A DNA stretch of 13,835 nucleotides, taken from NCBI GenBank assembly GCA_017860555.1, contig JAGDMJ010000032.1, positions 1-13,835 on the forward strand, written 5' to 3'. Shown piece after piece: positions 7,505 through 13,288 of this stretch. Under the pieces are notes generated by a model that ran no database searches, was not told the origin of the DNA, and saw only the letters and a list, made by a program, of their open reading frames with translations. The DNA comes from Bacteroidota bacterium. Lineage in GTDB: Bacteria > Bacteroidota > Ignavibacteria > UBA10030 > UBA6906. The translations under genes were made by a program, and so were the position numbers. The first letter of the stretch is position 1, and each line of letters opens with the position of its first letter.

Positions 7505-7939
7505 ATGAAAAAGATTTCGATGTTGATGTTCACAGCCATGTTGGCTGCCGGTGTCGCCGGCTGCGGCAACAAGACAGAGGGTCCGCAGGAGATTACCCCC
7601 ACGTCTTCGCTTCAAGCAATAGAAGAGGCGCCGCCATCGGATATGGTCCCCGTTGATAAGGAGCCCGGACTTGTGAAGAACGCGGCCCCAGTGTACCCCG
7701 AGGAGGCGATGAAGAACGGACTTCAAGGGACAGTCTATGTGAAGATCCTGGTCGACACCGAGGGCAGAGTGAAGGATGCAGTGATCGCCAAGAGCGACGG
7801 CGAGATATTCAACCAGGCATCCATCGACGCCGCAAAACAATTCCAGTTCACCCCAGCCATGAAAGAGGGCAAGCCCGTTTCCGTCTGGGTTGTCGTGCCG
7901 TTCAAATACAAGCTGGCAGACAAGGTAGAAACCAAGTGA
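7505..7939 (+). CDS. lipoprotein with TonB C-terminal domain (copy 1)
   Basis: A 144-residue exported lipoprotein. The signal sequence MKKISMLMFTAMLAAGVAGC ends in a lipobox with lipidated C20; a low-complexity linker runs to about 55; a TonB_C domain spans about 61-135, from APVYPEEAMKNGLQGTVYVK through the D-G-V element and the FxFTPAMKEGKPVSVWVVVPF strand. In classic TonB this domain contacts outer-membrane receptors, driven by ExbB/ExbD. Here the N-terminal membrane helix and proline-rich arm are missing and a lipid anchor replaces them, so energy coupling is doubtful; the name energy transducer would mislead. The start at 7505 has AAAGGAG 7 bases upstream and gives a proper signal peptide; an upstream in-frame ATG at 7442 lies in repeat DNA. 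The gene is a tandem paralogue of the next one. Confidence 0.87.
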   Translation: MKKISMLMFTAMLAAGVAGCGNKTEGPQEITPTSSLQAIEEAPPSDMVPVDKEPGLVKNAAPVYPEEAMKNGLQGTVYVKILVDTEGRVKDAVIAKSDGEIFNQASIDAAKQFQFTPAMKEGKPVSVWVVVPFKYKLADKVETK

Positions 7940-8036
7940 GAAACCGCCACTGTCGAGCCGCGCAAGCGGACAGCGTGTCGGGCACCGAGCGCGGGGAGCG
8001 GTGAACGGAATTTGAAAAGATCGCAAGGAGAGACAT

Positions 8037-8693
8037 ATGAACGCTACGGCAGGGATCATATGGGGGGCAATGGCAGCGCTGCTTCTCTCCGGGTGCGGGA
8101 AGGATTCGGCAGAACCGCAGCAGGCGGCCCCGCCGTCTGCAACCGAAACGGCCTCCCGGGAATCTCCTCCGCAAGATTTTGTTGCGGTAGACCAGCAGCC
8201 GGAGGTCATGAAGAAAGCAGAGCCGTTGTATCCGGAGCTTGCCAAGAAGGCAGGGATGGAAGGAATGGTGTGGGTGAAGATCCTGGTCGACACGGCAGGA
8301 AAAGCGCGGGAGGTCACGCTCCTCAAGAGCGACGCCGAGATCTTCAACAAGCCTACCATCGATGCGGCGAAGGAGTTTGAGTTCAAGCCTGCGCGCATCA
8401 AGGACAAGCCGGTCTCGGTCTGGGTCTCCGTTCCTTTCAAGTACAAACTGGCCGACAAGCCGCTCTCGCAGGGCGCCAAAGCGGTCACGAAACCCGCGAC
8501 ACCGGAAGAGGTGAGCTTCATGAAAGGGTATGTTGCCGCGAAAGAAGAACTTCTTCGTGACCTCGAAAAGAGTGCTGCGACGGCGCGGGAAAGTGGCAAG
8601 CCGAATGCGGAACTTGAGCAGAAGATCCAGAAGCTGAAGACAGAGCTTCCGGCCCTCAGCGAGGCGCTACGCGCAATGCAGTCGTCCAGGTGA
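8037..8693 (+). CDS. lipoprotein with TonB C-terminal domain (copy 2) and helical tail
   Basis: A 218-residue lipoprotein paralogous to the preceding gene. The signal sequence ends in the lipobox LLLSGC with C20, but its n-region MNATAGIIWG has no Lys or Arg, which is unusual. The linker is followed by a TonB_C domain at about 62-137 (AEPLYPELAKKAG, then VWVKILVDT, then FEFKPARIKDKPVSVWVSVPF). Unlike copy 1 it carries an extra C-terminal stretch, about 155-218, rich in Glu, Lys, Leu and Ala and probably a helical coiled coil. The two copies share the 20-base run GTGAAGATCCTGGTCGACAC, so the duplication is fairly recent or conserved. AAGGAG lies 6 bases before the ATG. The 97-base gap after copy 1 shows no clear terminator, so both probably belong to one unit that ends at the terminator at 8768. 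Confidence 0.87.
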   Translation: MNATAGIIWGAMAALLLSGCGKDSAEPQQAAPPSATETASRESPPQDFVAVDQQPEVMKKAEPLYPELAKKAGMEGMVWVKILVDTAGKAREVTLLKSDAEIFNKPTIDAAKEFEFKPARIKDKPVSVWVSVPFKYKLADKPLSQGAKAVTKPATPEEVSFMKGYVAAKEELLRDLEKSAATARESGKPNAELEQKIQKLKTELPALSEALRAMQSSR

Positions 8694-8767
8694 TATGAAG
8701 CTTGGACAATCAGATTCCATCATTGTGGGGCGTCGTCCGCTGAAGCAATGACGAAGGCGCAGAACAG

Positions 8768-8798
8768 AAATGCCCTGACGCGACCGCCAGGGCATTTT
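8768..8798. terminator. bidirectional intrinsic terminator
   Basis: AAATGCCCTG (8768-8777) pairs perfectly with CAGGGCATTT (8788-8797) across a 10-base loop. On the plus strand the stem is followed by TTTTCTT, and on the minus strand the A-rich arm likewise reads as T after the stem. It lies between two converging units, the TonB-lipoprotein genes and the minus-strand hydroxylase, and can serve both. Confidence 0.88.
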
Positions 8799-8820
8799 CT
8801 TCACTCGATCTTCTGATTTC

Positions 8821-9480
8821 TCAACTGCGGCTGGGGATAGTCGCCTCCGCCGCCCTTCTCTCCTCCTTCTCCTCCATCGTGCCGAAGACATAATCCCAGA
8901 GCGGCGTACTCACGCCGTAGCCTCTGTTGGGATTCCGGTAGTGATGCAGCACGTGATGATGCTTCAGCCAGAGCCCGATGCCTCCCTTCAGCGGCGCATG
9001 GTGAGTGGCGTAGTGGATCTCATCGTAGCAAATGTAGCCGAAGATGAAACCCGCAAAGAACGGGAGCACATAGTACGGCCCGGCGATCAGGTAGAAGAGC
9101 CCCAGGAAAAGCGAAGCAAGAGGAATGCTCACAGAGGGAACCATGACAAGTCGCTTGGAGTCACTCGGGTAGTCGTGATGGACTCCATGGGTCATGAAGT
9201 GCAGCCGCTTCCCGAATTCGCTGGTCGGTTCGTAATGGAACACAAATCTGTGGAGAATGTATTCGGTCAAGGTCCAGACAAACAGACCGAGAACGAAAAG
9301 GGAAATCCCTTCATAGAGTCCCACGACCTGTTGCGTGGAGGTCTTCACGAGACAGTAGATGACCACCGGAAGGAAGATAATGATCGGGACACTCCAATGG
9401 ACATGAGTGAACATCTCCAGAAAGTCGCTCTTGAACATCCGAGCAGACTCATCCTTGTTGGAAACGTAGAGCTTTGCCAT
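8821..9480 (-). CDS. fatty acid hydroxylase / sterol desaturase superfamily protein
   Basis: An integral membrane di-iron hydroxylase, 219 residues, of the fatty acid hydroxylase superfamily (FA2H/Scs7-like). It uses O2 to hydroxylate an acyl chain or related lipid. The diagnostic histidine clusters are in order: HRFVFH (77-82), HFMTHGVHH (94-102), HYATHH (156-161) and HHHVLHH (174-180), which supply the iron ligands. Membrane stretches lie at about 31-46, 56-75 and 113-150. I chose the ATG at 9480, with AGGAGG 4 bases upstream; an in-frame start 14 codons earlier at 9522 has no such site and its extra residues look like leader DNA. It is a single-gene unit converging with the lipoprotein genes. 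2-hydroxylated membrane lipids (sphingolipid or ornithine-lipid acyl chains) are the likely product, but the substrate is inferred only from the family. Confidence 0.9.
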   Translation of the reverse strand: MAKLYVSNKDESARMFKSDFLEMFTHVHWSVPIIIFLPVVIYCLVKTSTQQVVGLYEGISLFVLGLFVWTLTEYILHRFVFHYEPTSEFGKRLHFMTHGVHHDYPSDSKRLVMVPSVSIPLASLFLGLFYLIAGPYYVLPFFAGFIFGYICYDEIHYATHHAPLKGGIGLWLKHHHVLHHYRNPNRGYGVSTPLWDYVFGTMEEKEERRAAEATIPSRS

Positions 9481-9512
9481 GGGTCCTCCTGAAGGATATC
9501 CGATACACGTGC

Positions 9513-9541
9513 AAATTAACAACTTTTTGGCATAATTTCAA
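9513..9541 (-). promoter_or_regulatory. possible promoter of the hydroxylase gene
   Basis: Read on the minus strand, TTGAAA (9541-9536) and TAATTT (9518-9513) are 17 bases apart, and TAATTTG also resembles the -7 element of Bacteroidetes promoters. This A+T-rich patch lies 33 bases upstream of the start codon. Confidence 0.4.
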
Positions 9542-9562
9542 CCTCCCCCAGCAGAGCCCTCA

Positions 9563-9685
9563 TCACTTCTTCACCACCATGCTCCTGGTTGACTCGAATT
9601 CCCCCGCACGGAGGGTGTACAGGTAGATCCCTTTTTTCAGGCCGCCGGCATCAAATTCAATTCTATAGGTCCCCGTGTCAGAGGC
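9563..9685 (-). pseudogene. orphan T9SS C-terminal sorting-domain remnant
   Basis: The minus strand encodes SDTGTYRIEFDAGGLKKG followed by IYLYTLRAGEFESTRSMVVKK and a stop at 9565-9563. This is a clear match to the type A sorting tail of T9SS cargo proteins: G-x-Y-x-I-x-F-D-A-x-x-L-x-x-G-I-Y-x-Y-x-L-x-A-G, then a basic end. Such tails are the last ~80 residues of large secreted proteins and are removed at the cell surface. Here only about 40 residues remain. The frame reaches an in-frame stop near 9731, there is no start codon or ribosome site, and the next 280 bases upstream hold no cargo domain. I read it as what remains after deletion or decay of the rest of a secreted-protein gene, once co-directional with the hydroxylase. 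Confidence 0.82.
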
Positions 9686-9954
9686 GGGAGTGCAATGAGG
9701 GCGAGGTCGGGAAACATGCGCTCTCAATTCTCACGCGGAAGGGGGAAAAAAGGTGCCGCACCGGACCATTAAATGCGTGGGGGAAAAATAGGATGGAAAA
9801 GGAGCCAATGTCAATCGCTTGAAACTGCTGACAGATTTTATGGTTTCGAACAGTGGTATGGACCGTTCCAGGATCCATCCAGGTAACGGCGCACGAACAA
9901 ACATCAGAAATCCGTCGGACGACGTCAGACGTAAGACGTCTGTTTTCCATCCCT
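9686..9954. other. gene-free intergenic stretch
   Basis: No reading frame here has a credible protein or start. The DNA is more A+T-rich than its surroundings, with several purine runs (GGGGGAAAAAAGG near 9740). A plus-strand frame at 9589-9822 runs through it and through the T9SS remnant, but its product is arginine- and cysteine-rich without any recognisable feature. The stretch contains the palindrome at 9926-9942. It may be the decayed body of the T9SS cargo gene; I cannot show this. Confidence 0.5.
9926..9942. repeat. AGACGT-rich palindrome
   Basis: CAGACGT (9926-9932) and ACGTCTG (9936-9942) form a perfect 7-base inverted repeat with loop AAG, followed on the plus strand by TTTT. GACGTC and AGACGT words continue to the left from about 9919. 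It could be a weak hairpin terminator, a protein site or a piece of a dispersed repeat. Confidence 0.45.
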
Positions 9955-9983
9955 TTGAAATCAACGTGGAATATGGTATCTTC
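9954..9983 (+). promoter_or_regulatory. probable promoter of the thioredoxin/TPR gene
   Basis: TTGAAA (9955-9960) and TATCTT (9977-9982) are 16 bases apart. The same stretch also reads as TTTG, 19 bases, TATCTTC, close to the Bacteroidetes -33/-7 pattern (TTTG and TAnnTTTG). The predicted start of transcription, near 9990, precedes the ATG at 10014. Confidence 0.45.
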
Positions 9984-10013
9984 TATTAATCTAATCATTT
10001 TGCCGGAGCAAAT

Positions 10014-11075
10014 ATGCGACGCGTCGTTTCGGTTCTTCTGCTGGCAATGGCCATTGGGTTCGTTGCCAGAGCCGACATAAAATTCTTCACCGGCACATTC
10101 AAGGAGGTGCTCACCAGGGCAGAGGCGGAAAAGAAACCGGTGATGGTCGATTTCATCACCGATTGGTGCAGGTGGTGCGATACGCTCGACGCCAACACGT
10201 ATTCGGACACGAAAGTCACGGAGTTCGTCCACGCCAATGTCGTCCCGTTCAAGATCGACGCGGAGAAGGGGGAAGGCATCGAGGTTGCGAAGAAGTACAA
10301 AGTCAATGGGTTTCCCACGATCCTCCTGATCACGTCAAAGGGCGAAGAGATCGACCGGCTGCTCGGCTACATGCCTCCGGACAAGTTTCTGGAAACGCTC
10401 GGAAACTATCTGAAGGGGGTGAACACGATCAGTGGGCTGAAGGCAGAGCTCGAGAAGAATCCCGACAATGCCTCCGCTCACTATCAAATGGGCTCGAAGT
10501 ATGCCATGCAAAACGACCTCGCCAAAGCCGTGCCCCACTTCAAGAAAATGTTGGAGCTCGATCCTGCCAACGAGCACGCCGACGAGGCAAGCTTTTACGT
10601 TGCGATGGACAACTTCCGGACCACCAAGGATCCCACCGCTCTGACCTCGTTCGCTCAGGAGTATCCAAATTCGCAGTACGCGGGGTCGGCCGTCATGTCC
10701 CTGGCGAACTACTTTATGAAAGAGAAGAAATACCACGAAGCCCGGAATCAATTCGAATCGTATTTTGAGAAGCATCCCAACGATGCTCAGCAAATGAACA
10801 ACACAGCGTGGAATCTCGCCGGCCAGAAGGCCATGCTGGACTACGCAGCCACGCTGGCGGAGAAAGCCGTCGCCCTCGCGAAGACCGATGAAGAGAAGGC
10901 CATGTACCTGGACACGCAGGCCACGGTGGAGTTCAATCGCGGGAACAGCGCGAAGGCAATCTCCATGGAGGAAGAGGCGCTTGGCCTTCTGAAGAACGCG
11001 CCTGAGAAGACCCGGAAGGAATACGAAGAAACTCTGGCCAAGTTCAAGGCCGGGACGGCAGCGGCCGGCAAGTGA
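10014..11075 (+). CDS. exported thioredoxin-fold protein with TPR repeats
   Basis: A 353-residue exported protein, probably periplasmic. A signal peptide (MRRVVSVLLLAMAIGFVARA) is cut near residue 20. A thioredoxin-like domain of the DsbD-gamma/thioredoxin_7 type spans about 25-135: FITDWCRWC places the redox pair at C52 and C55, and the cis-proline is P101 in GFPT. From about 143 to 325 the protein is helical with tetratricopeptide-like repeats (for example SAHYQMGSKYAMQNDLAKAV, then KKYHEARNQFESYFEKHP), which bind partner proteins. The likely role is thiol reduction or disulfide exchange on a partner held by the TPR part; no partner is encoded nearby. GGAG sits 5 bases before the ATG. It appears to be transcribed alone, with a weak hairpin downstream at 11129. 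Confidence 0.9.
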   Translation: MRRVVSVLLLAMAIGFVARADIKFFTGTFKEVLTRAEAEKKPVMVDFITDWCRWCDTLDANTYSDTKVTEFVHANVVPFKIDAEKGEGIEVAKKYKVNGFPTILLITSKGEEIDRLLGYMPPDKFLETLGNYLKGVNTISGLKAELEKNPDNASAHYQMGSKYAMQNDLAKAVPHFKKMLELDPANEHADEASFYVAMDNFRTTKDPTALTSFAQEYPNSQYAGSAVMSLANYFMKEKKYHEARNQFESYFEKHPNDAQQMNNTAWNLAGQKAMLDYAATLAEKAVALAKTDEEKAMYLDTQATVEFNRGNSAKAISMEEEALGLLKNAPEKTRKEYEETLAKFKAGTAAAGK

Positions 11076-11128
11076 CCGGTGCATACGCCATATCAGACAC
11101 AAGGTGGCTTTCTCATCGCATGGGACAC

Positions 11129-11147
11129 GTGAGATCGGCAATCTCAC
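11129..11147 (+). terminator. weak hairpin after the thioredoxin/TPR gene
   Basis: GTGAGAT (11129-11135) and ATCTCAC (11141-11147) form a perfect 7-base stem with a 5-base loop, 54 bases after the stop codon. No T-run follows, so an intrinsic terminator is uncertain. Confidence 0.3.
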
Positions 11148-11180
11148 CCCTCGTGACCTGTAGCCACTAATATCAGAGTC

Positions 11181-12368
11181 ATGCTCAGGGCCCGGTTACG
11201 GTGGGGCGGTGTCATCGTGAAGGAGCACCGCCCGATTGTCATATTGCTGGCGGTCACGGCTGCAGCCGGGTTCTGGTCGACAGCCGCGATGGAATTATTC
11301 GCGCTCTTCTTTCTCGCCGCCGTGCTCTTCCAGGGATCCTCCCGCAACGTTCAACAACACATGCGGACCCTCCTCCCGGAAACAGTGACGCAACTCATCT
11401 TCTGGTTTCTCTACTCTGCCACCATGCTGGTTTCGTTCTTTCTGGCATCGCCTGGTGCGGCATCCCTTCCCTTCCACATGCTCTGGCACCCGCTTCTGTT
11501 TCCCGCGGTGCTTCTGCTGGGCGTCCGGCAAAACGAAGTGCGAATCCTGGCAGCGGTCTTTCTCTTTTCAGGATGTATGTCAGCTCTCGCCACACTTTCC
11601 ACCTATCCTGCGAGCAGCGCTGAACACCTGGAGTCTCTGTTCGTTGGTGACACGACATACTTCAATCTCCTCGTTCTGGCAGCGCTGGCCGGCGTCTCCC
11701 TCGCGCTTTCTGAAAGCATGCCGCCCTGGGTCCTTCTTTCGGCGGTATTGCCGGCAGCAGTCGCCGTGATTCTGTCCGCGCTCAGGGCTCCCATCGTGAT
11801 CATGCTCGGAGCCTCTCTGCTGCTTGTGCTGGCCGCACGTCCCCGGGCAGCTTTTGCATGGCTGGCCATCACTGTGGTCCTCATGGTCTTCAGCCCCCAG
11901 GCGCTCTGGATGAAAATGGAGTGGTTCATCCATGGACATCCGCTTGACCGCTATGCGGTCTGGGCGGCAGGCATCCGGCTGATCCCAACAGCGCCGATGT
12001 TCGGCTATGGCCCAGGCACCTATGCGGATCTGCTCCCGGCCGGCACGCAGACAGCATTCATCCACCGTCCACCGACAAGCTGGCACAACGACCTTCTGCA
12101 GACGATACTTGAAAATGGCTGGGTTACCGCCCTGACGTATGCCGCGTTTCTTCTGACAGTCATAGTTCCCGCAGTGAAGGCATCGCTCCGTTTCTGTTCT
12201 TCCTCCGCCGCAGCGCTGACGGCTGCCCGGACCGTTCTCCTGGGCGCGAGCCTCTGTTGCTCGCTGCTCGGACTCGTCGTCTCCACATCGGTCCTCGGAG
12301 CCGTCTTCTGGATATTGCTGGCACTCACCGCAACCGCAGCATCAGAGGATCACCATCATGCTCGCTGA
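11181..12368 (+). CDS. O-antigen ligase/polymerase family membrane protein
   Basis: A polytopic inner-membrane protein, 395 residues, with about ten hydrophobic segments. The family (WaaL/Wzy, Wzy_C domain) joins or polymerises undecaprenyl-linked glycans on the periplasmic face. The diagnostic loop is near the C-terminus: RYAVWAAGIRLIPTAPMFGY begins the block, then GYGPGTY at 275-281 and SWHNDLLQTILENG at 300-313, where H302 lies in the conserved HN..LQ..xE.G motif. Length is near the usual 400. The ATG at 11181 lacks a clear ribosome site and is chosen because an in-frame stop lies just upstream (11154). No other glycan genes are in the window, so whether it acts on LPS, capsule or a glycoprotein glycan is open. 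The final 11 bases overlap the GNAT gene, so the two are probably translationally coupled. Confidence 0.85.
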   Translation: MLRARLRWGGVIVKEHRPIVILLAVTAAAGFWSTAAMELFALFFLAAVLFQGSSRNVQQHMRTLLPETVTQLIFWFLYSATMLVSFFLASPGAASLPFHMLWHPLLFPAVLLLGVRQNEVRILAAVFLFSGCMSALATLSTYPASSAEHLESLFVGDTTYFNLLVLAALAGVSLALSESMPPWVLLSAVLPAAVAVILSALRAPIVIMLGASLLLVLAARPRAAFAWLAITVVLMVFSPQALWMKMEWFIHGHPLDRYAVWAAGIRLIPTAPMFGYGPGTYADLLPAGTQTAFIHRPPTSWHNDLLQTILENGWVTALTYAAFLLTVIVPAVKASLRFCSSSAAALTAARTVLLGASLCCSLLGLVVSTSVLGAVFWILLALTATAASEDHHHAR

Positions 12369-12861
12369 ACCCCAGCTCCCACCCGTCCGCCGTGCTCGTC
12401 CCGAGGACGCCACTGCGATTCTCCGGCTTGTTGACGCCCTGGCGGACTACGAACACCTTGACCGCCCGGATGAACAAGCCAGGGCACGGCTCATCCGGGA
12501 TCTCTTCTCGGACCGGCCACGGCTGGAATGTTATCTCAGCGAGGTCGACGGATCGGCTGTGGGATATGCATTTATCTTTGAGACCTATTCGAGCTTTCTT
12601 GCCCGGCCGACGCTTTACCTGGAAGATCTTTTTGTGCTTCCCGATTTCAGGGGGAAGAGGGCCGGGTACGCGCTCTTCACGTCGATGGTGCGGGAGGCAC
12701 ACGCGCGAGGATGCGGAAGAATGGAGTGGATGGTGCTGAACTGGAACAAGCTCGCCAAGGATTTCTATGACCGGCGAGGGGCGAAGCAGATGAGCGAGTG
12801 GCAGCTCTATCGCCTGGCAAGGACGGAGATGGAACAGATTCTCGGGGAGGCGCGAGGATAA
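12358..12861 (+). CDS. GNAT-family N-acetyltransferase (SSAT/diamine-type)
   Basis: A 167-residue cytoplasmic acetyltransferase of the GNAT fold that moves acetyl from acetyl-CoA to an amine. The order of blocks resembles spermidine/spermine (diamine) acetyltransferases: VRRARPEDATAILRLVDALA and YEH at the N-terminus (10-33), LYLEDLFVLPDFRGK at 87-100, GCGRMEWMVLNWNKLAKDFY at 118-137, then GA and EW..YRL. Motif A, usually R-x-x-G-x-G/A, reads R98-G-K-R101-A-G103, so the first glycine of the pyrophosphate loop is an arginine. The gene starts inside the previous gene (overlap 12358-12368) with GAGG 9 bases upstream. Polyamine acetylation is a family-based inference; antibiotic or other amine substrates are alternatives. 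Confidence 0.87.
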   Translation: MLAEPQLPPVRRARPEDATAILRLVDALADYEHLDRPDEQARARLIRDLFSDRPRLECYLSEVDGSAVGYAFIFETYSSFLARPTLYLEDLFVLPDFRGKRAGYALFTSMVREAHARGCGRMEWMVLNWNKLAKDFYDRRGAKQMSEWQLYRLARTEMEQILGEARG

Positions 12862-12916
12862 CGAGGCCCCGGGGGTCAGGACGGTGGATCCGGCTCTCTT
12901 GCTTCCCATTCCTCCC

Positions 12917-12945
12917 TTTGCTAAATTACGGATCATTTTACGTGA
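12917..12945 (+). promoter_or_regulatory. possible promoter of the DUF486 gene
   Basis: An A+T-rich patch in otherwise GC-rich DNA contains TTTG (12917-12920) and TACGTGA (12939-12945) separated by 18 bases, a partial match to the Bacteroidetes -33/-7 promoter. It lies just before the preferred start codon at 12959, which would leave only a very short leader. Confidence 0.25.
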
Positions 12946-12958
12946 AAGAGGGCTCTTT

Positions 12959-13288
12959 GTGAGGACTGTTTCGTTGCTCCTGGTTTCCAATGTGTTCATG
13001 ACATTTGCGTGGTATGGACACCTGAAGTACAAATCTTCACCGTTGTGGATCGCAATTCTCGTTAGCTGGCTCATTGCCTTCGTCGAGTACTGCTTCCAGG
13101 TTCCCGCCAACCGGATCGGCCACGGGCAGTTCACGGCCGCTCAGCTAAAGATCATGCAGGAAGTGATCACGCTTCTGGTCTTTGGTGTCTTTTCGATCCT
13201 GTACCTTAGAGAAGAATTCCGTTGGAACTACTTCGCGGCCTTCGCTTGCATTCTTGCAGCCGTCTATTTCGCTTTCCGGACACCCTGA
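12959..13288 (+). CDS. DUF486 / DMT-like small membrane protein
   Basis: A small four-helix inner-membrane protein of the DUF486 family (drug/metabolite transporter-like), 109 residues from the GTG at 12959. The family blocks are plain: SNVFMTFAWYGHLKYKSSPL (10-29), WLIAFVEYCFQVPANRIG, FTAAQLKIMQEVITLLVFG and a final helix ending FRTP. A longer version beginning at the GTG at 12884 adds 25 residues that the family lacks. The 12959 start has AGAGGG 6 bases upstream. Function of the family is not established; some members resemble EmrE-like transporters. The stop overlaps the probable CTG start of the next gene as CTGA. Confidence 0.86.
   Translation: MRTVSLLLVSNVFMTFAWYGHLKYKSSPLWIAILVSWLIAFVEYCFQVPANRIGHGQFTAAQLKIMQEVITLLVFGVFSILYLREEFRWNYFAAFACILAAVYFAFRTP

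Noticed and set aside
9589..9822. Small plus-strand frame across the T9SS remnant
   Set aside because: The opposite strand encodes the recognisable T9SS tail; this frame gives an Arg/Cys-rich product without a ribosome site.
12884..12958. GTG start extending DUF486 by 25 residues
   Set aside because: The family begins at the membrane helix just after 12959, which has a good ribosome site; the extension includes A+T-rich promoter-like DNA.
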